NCBI GenBank assembly: GCA_017656295.1
Contig: JACDOC010000003.1
Location: 1 to 64,000 of the forward strand
Direction of reading: 5' to 3'
From: Bacillus sp. (in: firmicutes)
GTDB lineage: Bacteria; Bacillota; Bacilli; Bacillales; JACDOC01
DNA: 64,000 nt
Part shown: positions 42,631-52,969 of the stretch, piece by piece
How positions within the stretch are numbered: position 1 is the stretch's first letter
Layout of the letters: each line of letters begins with the position of its first letter
Position numbers and translations under genes: made by a program
The notes under the pieces: model-generated
The model's database searches: none
The model's input: the letters and a program-made list of their open reading frames with translations, nothing else
What the model was told of the DNA's origin: nothing

Positions 42631-43825
42631 ATGCACCAGCATACGAGTGAAGACCAGCTATTACTAAGTTTACGGCTACAAGGTTAAACATAATGATTGC
42701 AAACCCAATCACTGCAAGCCAAGCCGATTTTTCCCCATGCCATCCTTTTGATAAGCGTAAGTGTAAAAATGCTGCATAAAATAACCATGTAATAAGCGCC
42801 CAAACTTCTTTCGGGTCCCACCCCCAAAAGCGTGTCCATGCAATTTGAGCCCAAATCATTGCGAAAATGAGGGCCCCTAGTGTAAACACAGGAAATCCGA
42901 TTAAAACGGAACGATAGCTTATTTCATCTACTAAATCTAAGTTAACATTTTTTGTTAACGGCTGCAATAAATGGGCGACTCGCTTCCGAGAAAGCAGTCG
43001 AATAAGTAGATAAATGATTGCTCCACCTAACAGGGACCAAATAACGGTATTTAGCTTTTTCGCATTAATGATAGCTGGAACTTCGACTAATGGCTCCATT
43101 CGATCAGGGATTGTTAATTCCCATTCATTCGGACCAACAAGCGCTGGTAAATGATATTCAAATACCTTTGCTTCGCCGTTTTTATCGATCCAATTAAACG
43201 TCGCTTCATATTTAGTGGCGGAGAAATACGTAGAAACAAGGACGAATCCTAACACTGCGATTAAACTAAAAAGTACGACTTCGAGCCATGTTGTTTGTTT
43301 ACTACTCTTCGATTGGTCCACTGCTTTAATTAAATAAATTAGACCTGCCGCAAAACTAATCGCTAAAATCGCTTCCCCTAATGCAGCTGTGGTTACGTGA
43401 ATATGTAACCAATCACTTTGAAGCGCTGGAATTAATGGACTAATTTCGCGCGGAAACATGCTGGCATAGGCAATTACTAAAATAGCAATCGGTAAGGCGA
43501 ATAGTCCGAGAACCGTCGTCCGATACATAAAGTAAATGACAATGAACGCTAATACTAACATCATTCCGAAAAATGTCGTGAATTCGAATAAATTACTGAC
43601 TGGCGCATGACCTGATGCTATCCAGCGAGTAATAAAATAGCCAGTTTGTGCAATAAAACCAATGATCGTTAACGTAATACCTATTGTTGCCCAGCGATTT
43701 TTGGCTGGTTTCTCTTCCATTCGGCTTTTGGAACGAATAGAGCCACCAAAAAATAACGTGGCCACTAAATAAATAATAAAGGCCGTATATAACAAGTTGG
43801 AACTTAAAGTTACAAGATCAGCCAC
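42629..43825 (-). CDS. resC: Cytochrome c biogenesis protein ResC (CcsA type)
   Basis: ResC forms with ResB the system II haem export and ligation complex for c-type cytochromes. The 398-residue protein has about eight to nine helices and the tryptophan-rich haem-binding motif [14 protein letters not shown] (near residue 335). Conserved histidines appear in LHIHVTTA and [12 protein letters not shown]. The ATG at 43825 is 12 bases after resB. It is the third gene of resABC. Confidence 0.94.
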   Translation of the reverse strand: MADLVTLSSNLLYTAFIIYLVATLFFGGSIRSKSRMEEKPAKNRWATIGITLTIIGFIAQTGYFITRWIASGHAPVSNLFEFTTFFGMMLVLAFIVIYFMYRTTVLGLFALPIAILVIAYASMFPREISPLIPALQSDWLHIHVTTAALGEAILAISFAAGLIYLIKAVDQSKSSKQTTWLEVVLFSLIAVLGFVLVSTYFSATKYEATFNWIDKNGEAKVFEYHLPALVGPNEWELTIPDRMEPLVEVPAIINAKKLNTVIWSLLGGAIIYLLIRLLSRKRVAHLLQPLTKNVNLDLVDEISYRSVLIGFPVFTLGALIFAMIWAQIAWTRFWGWDPKEVWALITWLFYAAFLHLRLSKGWHGEKSAWLAVIGFAIIMFNLVAVNLVIAGLHSYAGA

Positions 43826-43837
43826 TTCAATGCCTCC

Positions 43838-45460
43838 TTACGAGTTGTTTTGTATTTTTTGATCGATCAATGGAGGGAAAGATACTTGTTTAAACATACT
43901 TTCCATCTCTCTTTTTAAGCCATGCCAGTTTTTATTCGTATGAGCGGCAAGTAAAATTTCCCCGTTTTTCCGTTGAACCCATAAGCGGCGATGATTCCAG
44001 TAGGACCCTTGAATGAGTCCAATCATAAATATCGTCCCACCAAGTCCTAATATCCATAAAGTTAAGTCTTTACGGACGATAAGTGCCGATAAGTTCTTCA
44101 TTTCAATCCCTGCAAAACTCATTTTATACAAATTTTCTCCAAGTGGCTCTAACGTTTCTTGAATAGCTACAAAACTAATTTCACCGTCTGGTTTTTCCGG
44201 TGAGTGCATTTTAAACAAAAAGGCTGGGTTATTTGGATTTGGTGATTTCGTTTGCGGTTCACCATTTTCTGCAAAACCGGAAAAGTCAGGGTAATAACCG
44301 ATTAATTCCACTTCGTAACCATTTCCTAAATCGTATACTTCTTGTGGGTTAAATAAATCAATCGTAATCGTTCCGAACGATTCTCCCGTTTGTTTGTTCG
44401 TTAAATTAAACGTCATGCTTTGTAATTCGTTCAAACGATAGTCCACTTGGTAAAGAGCATATCCGTTAAACTTTAACGGTTCGTTCACGCGAATCGCTTG
44501 TTCCTTTACTTTCTCTAATGAAGGTTGATCTGGGTTGGAAGAATCCTTGACTTTGTAAAGCTCGACATTCGTTTGATATGTTTTCGCAATAACTCCGACC
44601 CGATCAATCGCTTGTTGAAACACATCCGGATCTTTTTCTTTATCATACACTTCTAAAATAAACTGATTGTTTTTTAAATAGTATTCTCCTTGGGTTCCAG
44701 GAATTTGTTTCGTTTCGCCCTCTTTAATCCACAGTACCTCGTCTACATACATACCTGGAACGAAACGCAACATCGCCCCGATTAAAAAGACAATCAATCC
44801 GATATGGTTCACATAAGGACCCCAACGAGAAAAGCGACCTTTTTCGGCAAATATATTGCCGTTTTCTTTTCTTACGTGATACCGTTTTTCTTTTAGGAGC
44901 TTTTCTAATTGTTCCATTGCTACATCTACATTTTCGACTTTCCCTTGACTAAATAATCGTTGACGTCGCATAAAACTTTCATGTCGAGTCACTCGCTGAT
45001 TTTTGAGCGCTCGATGTAGTGGAATCACACGGTCCAAACTACAAATAACGAGCGAAACCCCAATTAATGCAATTAAAAGTAAATACCACCAAGAACCGTA
45101 CAAGTTGTGAAACCCTAGTTTGTAATACAGGGTTCCAAACCAACCGTATTCTTGAGCATAAAATTGGGCTGGCGTCATCGTTTTTGGAATGTACATCTCC
45201 TGTGGTAAAATCGTTCCAATAATGGAGGCCAATAAGGTAATGACAATAAGCCAAACCCCTACTTTAACAGAGGAGAAAAAATTCCATATTTTATCAATAA
45301 TTGTTTTATTGTAAGTTTGTGAACGGCGGGCACTTCCTTCATATCGCATATCATGAAGCTCATTTTTTTCCGCTTCTTCGGCCAATGCTTTCCCGCACGC
45401 TTCACATAATACCGTACCAATTGGATTGACATGACCGCATTCACATTTGATTTCATTCAT
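43838..45460 (-). CDS. resB: Cytochrome c biogenesis protein ResB (Ccs1 type)
   Basis: ResB is the large partner of ResC in haem attachment. The 540 residues have three N-terminal membrane helices (about residues 68-88, 125-145, 215-235), a large extracytoplasmic domain and one C-terminal helix. The first 25 residues carry a CxC-x9-CxxC zinc-ribbon-like motif (CECGHVNPIGTVLCEACG). The ATG at 45460 has GAAGGTG upstream. It lies between resA and resC in one operon. Confidence 0.94.
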   Translation of the reverse strand: MNEIKCECGHVNPIGTVLCEACGKALAEEAEKNELHDMRYEGSARRSQTYNKTIIDKIWNFFSSVKVGVWLIVITLLASIIGTILPQEMYIPKTMTPAQFYAQEYGWFGTLYYKLGFHNLYGSWWYLLLIALIGVSLVICSLDRVIPLHRALKNQRVTRHESFMRRQRLFSQGKVENVDVAMEQLEKLLKEKRYHVRKENGNIFAEKGRFSRWGPYVNHIGLIVFLIGAMLRFVPGMYVDEVLWIKEGETKQIPGTQGEYYLKNNQFILEVYDKEKDPDVFQQAIDRVGVIAKTYQTNVELYKVKDSSNPDQPSLEKVKEQAIRVNEPLKFNGYALYQVDYRLNELQSMTFNLTNKQTGESFGTITIDLFNPQEVYDLGNGYEVELIGYYPDFSGFAENGEPQTKSPNPNNPAFLFKMHSPEKPDGEISFVAIQETLEPLGENLYKMSFAGIEMKNLSALIVRKDLTLWILGLGGTIFMIGLIQGSYWNHRRLWVQRKNGEILLAAHTNKNWHGLKREMESMFKQVSFPPLIDQKIQNNS

Positions 45461-45474
45461 GGTTGTACACCTTC

Positions 45475-45999
45475 TTATGGTTTAATCGTTTCCATGTATC
45501 GTATAACATCTTGTTCTGACATTGTACCTGTAATTACTTCGACGACTTTACCGTTTTTATCGATCAAAAACGTTGTCGGTAAAGGGATGACACCGTATCG
45601 GTCCAATACTTTTTTATCTTTATCAACAAGAATTGGAAATTCCAGTTGATGTTTTTCTACAAATTTATTAATTGTAAAAGCCGATTCACCGACATTGATA
45701 GCTAAAATTTCTACACCTAAATCTTTATACTTTTTGTATTGATTGTTCATATAAGGCATTTCTTTTTCACACGGTTTACACCAAGTCCCCCAAAAGTTTA
45801 AAAAGACCCCTTGTCCTTTAAAATCTGATAGTTGATAGCTATTACCTTCTAAGTCTTGTAAAACAAAGTCAGGGGCTTGATCACCTTTTTCAACAATCGC
45901 TTGATCTTCTTTAGACATGTTCGCATATAACGTGTATATCACAACTGCTGCAAGAAGAGCTAGTATGATGGTCCGAATCATCAGGCGCTGTTTTTTCAT
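45475..45999 (-). CDS. resA: Thiol-disulfide oxidoreductase ResA
   Basis: ResA is a membrane-anchored thioredoxin-like protein that reduces the haem-binding cysteines of apocytochrome c outside the membrane. There is an N-terminal anchor (about residues 8-27), the active-site motif FWGTWCKPCEKEMP near residue 75 and a cis-proline in PLPTTFLID. The B. subtilis enzyme has CEPC; here it is CKPC. The 174-residue length is standard. It is the first gene of resABC, downstream of rluB. Confidence 0.95.
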   Translation of the reverse strand: MKKQRLMIRTIILALLAAVVIYTLYANMSKEDQAIVEKGDQAPDFVLQDLEGNSYQLSDFKGQGVFLNFWGTWCKPCEKEMPYMNNQYKKYKDLGVEILAINVGESAFTINKFVEKHQLEFPILVDKDKKVLDRYGVIPLPTTFLIDKNGKVVEVITGTMSEQDVIRYMETIKP

Positions 46000-46106
46000 A
46001 AAAAAATCCTCCTACTCTTCAAAGCCAATCGTACTTTTTCCCCACTCTATTATATCATTGTATCAAAATGAGACTGGCTCCACACTTTTGAATGTTATGT
46101 GACAAT

Positions 46107-46139
46107 TCAAACAGGTTCCTCATAAGATGGAACCTGTTT
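46107..46139 (-). terminator. Hairpin overlapping the end of rluB
   Basis: Minus-strand stem AAACAGGTTCC / GGAACCTGTTT is 11 bp. Its 5' arm encodes the last codons of rluB. The T-run is short (TTTG), so termination may be partial, allowing read-through to resA. Confidence 0.6.
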
Positions 46140-46851
46140 CTGCAAGCGTTCGTAATTGTTTGACTTCATGTGGGGTAAGTTCACGAAACTCCCCAGCGTT
46201 TAACCCTTTTAACGTTAGAAATGCAAATCGTTCACGTTTTAACTTTTGCACTGGATACCCGATGGCGTCAAACATCCGACGAACGAGTCGGTTACGACCT
46301 TCATGAACCGTAATTTCAATGATTGCTTTTTGTTTCCGTTTATCAAAAGATTTCATTTTTACTTTTGCCGGAGCAGTCATCCCGTCTTCTAAACGAATTC
46401 CCTTCTCCAATTGTTTTAACACATGTTTTGGTGGAATTCCTTTGACCCTGGCAATGTATGTTTTTTCAATTTCATAGCGCGGATGCATCATTAAATTCGC
46501 AAATTCGCCATCGTTCGTCAATAAAATGAGACCAGATGTATCATAATCTAGTCGACCGACTGGATAAATGCGCTGTGGAACTTCAGTAAAGAAATCCGTA
46601 ACGACCTTTCGTCCTTTTTCATCTTTCACAGCAGAAATGACTCCTCGCGGCTTGTATAAAAGATAATACACTTTTTCTTCACGCTCTACTGGAATTCCAT
46701 TAACTTCGATTTTGTCGTCGGAACTTACCTTCGTACCGAGCTCCCGAACTACTTCTCCGTTAACTTTTACTTTCCCCTCTTTTATGAGTTGTTCCGCTTT
46801 TCGACGTGACGCAATCCCGGCATGGGCAATAACTTTTTGTAAACGTTCCAT
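46120..46851 (-). CDS. rluB: 23S rRNA pseudouridine synthase RluB
   Basis: RluB makes pseudouridine at position 2605 of 23S rRNA. An N-terminal S4 RNA-binding domain (about residues 1-60) precedes the catalytic domain with GRLDYDTSGLILLTNDG, whose aspartate is the nucleophile, and the HEGRNRLVRRMF motif. The 243-residue length is normal. Two ATGs lie in tandem; the second (46851) matches the conserved MERLQKVIA start and has better spacing to AAGGAG. It lies between spmB and resA, as in B. subtilis. Confidence 0.95.
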   Translation of the reverse strand: MERLQKVIAHAGIASRRKAEQLIKEGKVKVNGEVVRELGTKVSSDDKIEVNGIPVEREEKVYYLLYKPRGVISAVKDEKGRKVVTDFFTEVPQRIYPVGRLDYDTSGLILLTNDGEFANLMMHPRYEIEKTYIARVKGIPPKHVLKQLEKGIRLEDGMTAPAKVKMKSFDKRKQKAIIEITVHEGRNRLVRRMFDAIGYPVQKLKRERFAFLTLKGLNAGEFRELTPHEVKQLRTLAETGSIL

Positions 46852-47014
46852 CATACCACTCCTTTTTCTCGTTGTTGTTTATGTACCCGAACCACTCTCT
46901 ACCTTAATGCATTATTACACAAGTTCGAATAAAACGAAAGTGATTGTAACACTACAAAATTGGAATTGCAATCATTTATCCACATACAATGATGCCCTTC
47001 TTTATTTTGCCCAT

Positions 47015-47048
47015 AAAAATAGAGCTGAACAAGTGTCAGCTCTATTTA
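47015..47048 (-). terminator. Terminator of dacB-spmAB
   Basis: Minus-strand stem AAATAGAGCTGA / TCAGCTCTATTT (12 bp) is followed by TTATGG. It touches the spmB stop codon. Confidence 0.82.
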
Positions 47049-47576
47049 TCCAAAAACAAGTGTTACGACGACAATCGCGGCAATAATTCCAACCAAATCA
47101 GCCAGCAACCCAACTTTTAACGCATCGCCCATTTTTTTAATTCCGACTGCTCCGAAATAAACCGTTAATACGTAGAGGGTCGTATCCGTACTCCCTTGTA
47201 GTGTCGAAGCAATTCGACCGATGAACGAATCAGGTCCATACGTAGCAATAAGGTCACTCATCATTCCTAAAGCGGCTGTTCCAGAAATTGGTCGGATAAT
47301 AGCTAACGGAACTATTTCCGCAGGAACACCAATAGCCGATAAAACCGGTTGGAGGAGTTGAACAAAAAAATCGAGGGCTCCCGAAACCCGAAAAACAGAA
47401 ATCGCTACTAACATGCCTACTAAATAAGGAATGATGGAAACAGCAATTTTAATTCCCTCTTTTCCACCTTCGACGAACGCTTCATACGTCGGTACTTTTT
47501 TGAAAGTCCCGTATAACAAAATAAAGCCGACTAGAAAAGGGATAAGCATGAGGGAAAAGGTTGAAAACAACACCAT
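47046..47576 (-). CDS. spmB: Spore maturation protein SpmB
   Basis: SpmA and SpmB are membrane proteins needed for full dehydration of the spore core and heat resistance. The 176-residue protein has about five helices with the nucleoside-recognition (Gate) motif PISGTAALGMMSDLI. The start at 47576 has GGGGGAG upstream and agrees with the family N-terminus; an upstream extension overlaps spmA and is rejected. It follows spmA with one base between and ends the dacB-spmA-spmB operon. Confidence 0.94.
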   Translation of the reverse strand: MVLFSTFSLMLIPFLVGFILLYGTFKKVPTYEAFVEGGKEGIKIAVSIIPYLVGMLVAISVFRVSGALDFFVQLLQPVLSAIGVPAEIVPLAIIRPISGTAALGMMSDLIATYGPDSFIGRIASTLQGSTDTTLYVLTVYFGAVGIKKMGDALKVGLLADLVGIIAAIVVVTLVFG

Positions 47577-47577
47577 C

Positions 47578-48171
47578 TTATTCTCCCCCTTTTTGTTTTC
47601 TGCGATAGTAAAAATATCGGTCAATCAAAATAGCTGCGATCGTCGAACATAAGGTGGCCACAATTGTTGTACCAACAATTTCCGTAGGGGATGCTGATTG
47701 ATAATTTAATCGAATCGCAATAACGGTTGTTGGTATGAGCGTCAAACTAGATGTGTTAATGGCTAAAAACGTAATCATGGATCGACTGGCTGAATCGCGA
47801 TTTCCATTTAATCGTTTTAGTTGTTCCATTGCTTTAATTCCAAACGGTGTCGCCGCGTTACCTAATCCAAACATATTCGCTACCATATTGGACAAAATAT
47901 ACCCCATGGCCGGATGATTTTCTGGTACATCTGGAAAAAGTCGTTTGACGATGGGAAAAAACAAACGCGTAAGCCGTTCTAATAAGCCTGCCTCTTGAGC
48001 GATCTTCATTACCCCAAGCCAAAATACAAGGATGCTTAACAAGCCGATACACAAAGTGACCGCTTCATTTGCTGATTGAAAAATCGCTTGATTGACTTCC
48101 TCTAATTTTTCGTTGATCACCGCAAAGACCATGCCAATAAAAAACATGGCGACCCAGATGATATTAATCAT
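47578..48171 (-). CDS. spmA: Spore maturation protein SpmA
   Basis: This is a 197-residue membrane protein with about five helices and the Gate-type motif GLGNAATPFGIKAMEQL. It pairs functionally with SpmB in spore core dehydration. It overlaps dacB by 8 bases and is followed at once by spmB, so translation is coupled. Expected expression is in the mother cell under sigma E, from the promoter before dacB. Confidence 0.94.
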   Translation of the reverse strand: MINIIWVAMFFIGMVFAVINEKLEEVNQAIFQSANEAVTLCIGLLSILVFWLGVMKIAQEAGLLERLTRLFFPIVKRLFPDVPENHPAMGYILSNMVANMFGLGNAATPFGIKAMEQLKRLNGNRDSASRSMITFLAINTSSLTLIPTTVIAIRLNYQSASPTEIVGTTIVATLCSTIAAILIDRYFYYRRKQKGGE

Positions 48172-49309
48172 CGTTGTTCACACCTAAATAGGCAGTAAAT
48201 AACCGCTTAAATAAGGAAATCCAAGACGACGAATCATATATTAAAGAATCGTCAAAATAAATAGGGGTTTTATAAATCATTTCCTCTCCTAAGTAAACAA
48301 TCGCTTTTCCCACAATGTCCGGTGGATGATTTCCCCAATTCTCCTTAGGTTTTAAGACTTTGTATTCTACACGAACAGCTTCTTTTTCCTCTTCCGTTAG
48401 CGGGTATTCGATTCGATGGTCGAGATACACTTTATTTTTGTAAAATTTTTGATCAATCGCTTTAATAGTGCCTTCTTCCAAAATTCCCACCATGTTATAT
48501 TGTTTAAATCCATATTCAAACATGGTAATATGGTCGTTCCAGTCGTCTGAAGCATTTAACGTCACCGCAATTAAATTCTCCCCATCTTTTGATGCTGTTG
48601 TAACGAGCGTTCGGTGAGCCCGTTTCGTATAACCAGTTTTTCCGCCCGTACAGTATTCATACAGCTCCGTTAACAAACGGTTTTTGTTCCTCCATTTTCT
48701 CTCCCAGTCATGTTCAGGGTCCGGTGCGTAATACACTTTCGTCCCAGAAATTTCCCGGAACGTTTCGTTATGCATGGCATATCGCATCAGTAAGGCCATA
48801 TCATAAGCGGTTGAATAATGGTCTTCATGGTCATCCAGCCCATGGGGATTCGCAAAATGGGTATTAGTCATCCCGATTCTGGCAGCTTTTTCGTTCATTA
48901 AAAAGACAAACCCTTCGACACTCCCGCCGACGTGTTCCGCTATCGCCACGGCAGCATCGTTTCCAGAACGTAACATTAATCCATATACTAAATCGAGCAG
49001 TTTGATTTTTTCACCTTTTTTTAAATAAATTGAGGATCCATCCGTATGTTCGGCGCGTTCACTGACCGTGACCATCTCATCGAGTTTATTCGATTCAATT
49101 GCTAAAATGGCCGTCATAATTTTCGTGATACTCGCAATTCGTTTCCGCTCATGAGCCTCTTTTTCGAATAAAATTCTCCCGCTATCTTGTTCCATTAAAA
49201 TCGCACTATCTGCACTTAATGAAAGATTATCGTCGGCGTAGACGCTGGAACAAAAAAGGAAAACGAAACTTCCAATCATATATACAAGCATACGCATTGT
49301 TTTCCTCAT
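48164..49309 (-). CDS. dacB: Sporulation D-alanyl-D-alanine carboxypeptidase DacB (PBP5*)
   Basis: DacB trims peptide side chains in spore cortex peptidoglycan and so limits cross-linking. A signal peptide covers about residues 1-25. The class C serine motifs are present: SITK near residue 60, SGN near 113, KTG near 222. The 381-residue length is usual. The first gene of dacB-spmA-spmB, it has a near-perfect sigma-E promoter at 49344-49372. The ATG at 49309 has GAGGAGAGG upstream. Confidence 0.95.
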   Translation of the reverse strand: MRKTMRMLVYMIGSFVFLFCSSVYADDNLSLSADSAILMEQDSGRILFEKEAHERKRIASITKIMTAILAIESNKLDEMVTVSERAEHTDGSSIYLKKGEKIKLLDLVYGLMLRSGNDAAVAIAEHVGGSVEGFVFLMNEKAARIGMTNTHFANPHGLDDHEDHYSTAYDMALLMRYAMHNETFREISGTKVYYAPDPEHDWERKWRNKNRLLTELYEYCTGGKTGYTKRAHRTLVTTASKDGENLIAVTLNASDDWNDHITMFEYGFKQYNMVGILEEGTIKAIDQKFYKNKVYLDHRIEYPLTEEEKEAVRVEYKVLKPKENWGNHPPDIVGKAIVYLGEEMIYKTPIYFDDSLIYDSSSWISLFKRLFTAYLGVNNDD

Positions 49310-49343
49310 GATTCCTCTCCTCTTCTTCGTCCGTCTTTGTACA

Positions 49344-49372
49344 ATTGTATGCTTGTACCGTTTCGTTATGAA
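49344..49372 (-). promoter_or_regulatory. Sigma-E promoter of dacB-spmAB
   Basis: TTCATAAC (49372-49365), 13 bases, then CATACAAT (49351-49344), an exact -10 match to the sigma-E consensus. Confidence 0.75.
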
Positions 49373-49394
49373 TGAATTTATTTACCCGTCGTTG

Positions 49395-49433
49395 ACACAA
49401 AACAGCCTCCTTTAAGATCAAGGAGGCTGTTAA
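49395..49433 (-). terminator. Terminator of sodF
   Basis: Minus-strand stem AACAGCCTCCTT / AAGGAGGCTGTT (12 bp) with a 7-base loop is followed by TTGTG. The 5' arm overlaps the sodF stop codon. Confidence 0.8.
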
Positions 49434-50308
49434 TACGGTTTCCATTTTAAAGTCTTGGCTTTTTGAAATCGTTGTTCAACATCGTTCCAATTGACGACGT
49501 TCCACCAATTATTAACGTATGTTTGTCGGTCATTCTTATATTGTAAGTAATACGCATGCTCCCACACATCTAACACTAGTAGTGGAATGGTATCCCACTG
49601 CGTAAGGTTCATATGTCTTTCTGACTGTAATATTTCTAAATGCCTTGATCTTGGGGACCATACAAGAAGTGCCCAACCGACTCCTTCCACTTGATTGGCC
49701 GCTTCGGTAAATTGCTTCTTAAAAGATGCGAAACTTCCAAAATAGGACTCTATCGTCCTTGCAAGATCCCCCTTAGGCTTGCCTCCACCTTCTGGGGACA
49801 TATTTTCCCAAAAGATCGTGTGTAAATAGTGCCCCGAACCGTGGAACGCTAATTCACGTTCCCAATGCTTAACGAGTGAAAAATCTCCTGTTTTTCGAGC
49901 TTCTTGTAATTTCTGTTCCGCTTTATTCAATCCATCAACGTAGGATTGATGATGCTTATCATGATGCAAGCGCATAATTTCTTCTGAAATATAAGGTTCT
50001 AAACTGTTATAAGGATATGGTAATTGGGGCAATTGGTGTTGGCCCGGTGGAACGACGTAGGTGGTTACCCAAACGGCCCCATTTGATTGTTGACGAATCC
50101 ATTCGTCGATCTGCCCGGCTTTTTGTTGAAGTTGAAATAGCTGATTTTTTGGTAGTGTTTCTGGTAAACGTACCTGTACCAACAAATGTTCTAACTCTTT
50201 TATGTTCGTTTGCAACCATCCATGGTTAATGTTTTCGTCGTGAGTCCATTGTTTTATTTCTTGCACCCACTGTTTAAGTTTTTCTACATACTCAGATGCT
50301 TCCCTCAT
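49430..50308 (-). CDS. sodF: Fe/Mn superoxide dismutase with N-terminal extension
   Basis: The C-terminal 200 residues are a superoxide dismutase with all four metal ligands: histidines in RLHHDKHHQSY and the HTIFWENM helix, and aspartate and histidine in DVWEHAYYLQY. The first 90 residues, predicted helical, are an extra domain that ordinary SodA lacks. B. subtilis SodF (281 residues) has the same two-part build. The ATG at 50308 gives 292 residues; GGGAGG lies upstream. It lies alone between dacB and scpB. Confidence 0.87.
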   Translation of the reverse strand: MREASEYVEKLKQWVQEIKQWTHDENINHGWLQTNIKELEHLLVQVRLPETLPKNQLFQLQQKAGQIDEWIRQQSNGAVWVTTYVVPPGQHQLPQLPYPYNSLEPYISEEIMRLHHDKHHQSYVDGLNKAEQKLQEARKTGDFSLVKHWERELAFHGSGHYLHTIFWENMSPEGGGKPKGDLARTIESYFGSFASFKKQFTEAANQVEGVGWALLVWSPRSRHLEILQSERHMNLTQWDTIPLLVLDVWEHAYYLQYKNDRQTYVNNWWNVVNWNDVEQRFQKAKTLKWKPY

Positions 50309-50423
50309 TTTCCTCCCCCCTTTTTATTCCCTTTATCTTATGGTCAGGGGGAAGGAAATATTCGTTAAGACGACCTATTGAAGAGCGGAAAATTCGTTTC
50401 GATGAGGTTCATTGCAAAAAGCG

Positions 50424-51014
50424 TTATTCGTCTTGAAGCGTTTCTTGAAACTTTTCAAAAAACAAGTCGGCTTCCTCTTGAACAAATTCTTCTTCCAATT
50501 CTTCCGGTAATGGCGGAAGTTCATCTAAGTCTTTTAAACCAAAACAATCTAGAAATTCCTTTGTAGTACCATAAAGAATAGCACGACCGGTTCCTTCCGA
50601 CCGTCCAACTTCTTTTATAAGCCCTTTTGACAACAGAGTTTGTATCGGGCGTTCTGTGCGCACTCCGCGTATGTCTTCAATCTCCATACGGGTGATCGGT
50701 TGCTTATATGCAATAATCGCCAATGTTTCTAAAGCTGCCTGAGATAAAGACGAATGGCTCGCTTCTGCCACTAATTTTTTTAAATATACCGCGTTTTCTT
50801 TTTTTGTTACGAGCTGATAAACCCCGGCCATTTCAACGAGTTGAATTCCTCGGTTACGGTCGTTTTCATAATCCATTTGTAGTTGTTGAATAATATCAAG
50901 CGCTTGGTATGATTCAATTTCCAGTACATCACATACTTGTTTTAATGTTAGTCCTTCATCACCTGCAGCAAATAATAAACTTTCTAAGATGCCTTTCCAA
51001 TTAATGATGTCCAA
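50424..51014 (-). CDS. scpB: Segregation and condensation protein ScpB
   Basis: ScpB binds ScpA in the SMC condensin complex that organises and separates chromosomes. The 196-residue protein contains two winged-helix domains ([12 protein letters not shown] near residue 22; [18 protein letters not shown] near 100) and an acidic C-terminus. It overlaps the end of scpA by 14 bases, so they are cotranslated. The order scpA-scpB matches B. subtilis. Confidence 0.95.
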   Translation of the reverse strand: MDIINWKGILESLLFAAGDEGLTLKQVCDVLEIESYQALDIIQQLQMDYENDRNRGIQLVEMAGVYQLVTKKENAVYLKKLVAEASHSSLSQAALETLAIIAYKQPITRMEIEDIRGVRTERPIQTLLSKGLIKEVGRSEGTGRAILYGTTKEFLDCFGLKDLDELPPLPEELEEEFVQEEADLFFEKFQETLQDE

Positions 51015-51762
51015 CGGTTGTCGCTCCTCCTTTTGCCATAATTACTATTTCTGCAAAATTCGTTTGTTGCTCGACCAAAATTTCGTTCCGTTTCATTAAT
51101 TCGAGGATTGCTAAAAACGTCACTACGATATGTTCTCGTTCATGAGACGGGAACAGTTCTTCAAAATAAAACGCTCGATTAGACGAAATAATTTTTTCAC
51201 GAATTTCGTCCATGCGCTGTTCAATCGAAATTTCTTCGCGGGCAATTTTTGTTGAGAGTGGTTTTTGCAATTTTTTACGACGTAACAATTTATGAAAAGC
51301 TCCTAACATATCATACACGGTCACCTGCAAGTCCGCCCCGCAAGCTTCAATCTCTTGACTATAATCCGATAAATCGGATGGCGGTTTCGTAAAGATTTGT
51401 CCCCGTTCACGTTCCCGCTCCTTTAATTCTTTCGCAGCTTCTTTATACTTTTTATATTCGATGAGCCGTTCTACGAGCTCTTCACGTGGGTCTTCTTCGA
51501 CTACGTCTTCCAGTTCTTCATTCATCTCTTCATGCTGGGGTAACAGCATTTTACTTTTAATGGCCAATAAAGTCGCTGCCATCACTAAATATTCACTGGC
51601 AACATCCAACTCTAATTCTTGCATGGTTCGAATGTACAGCAAGTATTGTTCAGTAATCTCTGCCATCGGGATATCATATATATCTATTTCAAAGCGATTA
51701 ATTAAATGTAATAATAAATCTAACGGCCCTTCAAAGGCATCCAGTTTCACGTTATACTCCAT
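51001..51762 (-). CDS. scpA: Segregation and condensation protein ScpA
   Basis: ScpA is the kleisin that bridges the SMC heads. The N-terminal domain starts [21 protein letters not shown], followed by a charged linker (about residues 85-130) and a C-terminal winged helix ([19 protein letters not shown] near 218). The ATG at 51762 gives 253 residues and has GGTGAT upstream; earlier in-frame starts (ATG at 51768, TTG at 51774) lack a ribosome site. It is divergent from ypuF, with about 175 bases between. Confidence 0.95.
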   Translation of the reverse strand: MEYNVKLDAFEGPLDLLLHLINRFEIDIYDIPMAEITEQYLLYIRTMQELELDVASEYLVMAATLLAIKSKMLLPQHEEMNEELEDVVEEDPREELVERLIEYKKYKEAAKELKERERERGQIFTKPPSDLSDYSQEIEACGADLQVTVYDMLGAFHKLLRRKKLQKPLSTKIAREEISIEQRMDEIREKIISSNRAFYFEELFPSHEREHIVVTFLAILELMKRNEILVEQQTNFAEIVIMAKGGATTVGHH

Positions 51763-51938
51763 GTTCATCACCAATCTATTGTCCCTATAATACTAAAACT
51801 CATTATAAGTATAGAGGATTGATATAAGATGTCCAACAACTAATTTTCAAAACTAACGAAAGTTTTTTCATCATGGTAATAAAACTTTTCGATATAATAC
51901 ACTCAACCAGTAAGAAATGTAAAAAAGGAGAATATTTT

Positions 51939-52460
51939 ATGGTTCCTGAGCCGTTTATTGAATATCTAATACATTTTCATGGCGACCGTGATTATTTTGA
52001 ATGCCACGAAGTGCTAGAAGAATATTGGAAAGAACAAAAAGGGTCAAAAACTTCTATCTGGGTTGGTTTTATTCAACTAGCGGTTGGCCAATATCACTAT
52101 CGACGTAACAATGTTAAAGGGGCTAAACGAATGTTTCTAAACTCCTTACACATTTTTCGTCAACACCGCGCCATCATTAGGTCACTTGGAATCTCCCCTG
52201 ATCAACTCGAGCAACTTGTCAATAAATTGTTATTACGGTTACAAAAAGGGCTTCCTTATGAAAGCATTAACCTACCGATTGTAGAACCAAGCATAGAAGG
52301 GGTATGTATCGAAGAATGTAAAAAACGAAAACTTATATGGCAAACGCCTAGCGATTTATCAAATACGTACCTTATCCATCGGCATTCCTTGCGCGATCGT
52401 CAAGATGTCGTTGAAGCTCGTCTAGAATCTTTACAAAAGAAAAGACGAAAAAAACAATAA
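51939..52460 (+). CDS. ypuF: DUF309 protein YpuF
   Basis: This is a 173-residue helical protein with the DUF309 motif FHGDRDYFECHEVLEEYW near residue 12 and WVGFIQLAVGQYHYRRNN near 47; the histidine and glutamates suggest a metal or active site, but no activity is known. A positively charged tail ends in KKRRKKQ. The ATG at 51939 has AAAGGAG upstream; a 22-codon extension lacks one. In B. subtilis ypuF is next to scpA and the rib operon; here it converges on ribT. Confidence 0.85.
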   Translation: MVPEPFIEYLIHFHGDRDYFECHEVLEEYWKEQKGSKTSIWVGFIQLAVGQYHYRRNNVKGAKRMFLNSLHIFRQHRAIIRSLGISPDQLEQLVNKLLLRLQKGLPYESINLPIVEPSIEGVCIEECKKRKLIWQTPSDLSNTYLIHRHSLRDRQDVVEARLESLQKKRRKKQ

Positions 52461-52495
52461 GCACAACCAGACGTACTGGATGTGCTTATTGTTTG
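52457..52495. terminator. Bidirectional terminator between ypuF and ribT
   Basis: The stem AATAAGCACA / TGTGCTTATT with an inner CCAG / CTGG is flanked by an A-run on the left and TTG on the right. It lies between two convergent genes. Confidence 0.78.
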
Positions 52496-52515
52496 CATAT
52501 GTAAACAGCCATTCG

Positions 52516-52956
<441 letters not shown>

Positions 52957-52969
52957 TTATCAACTTTCC

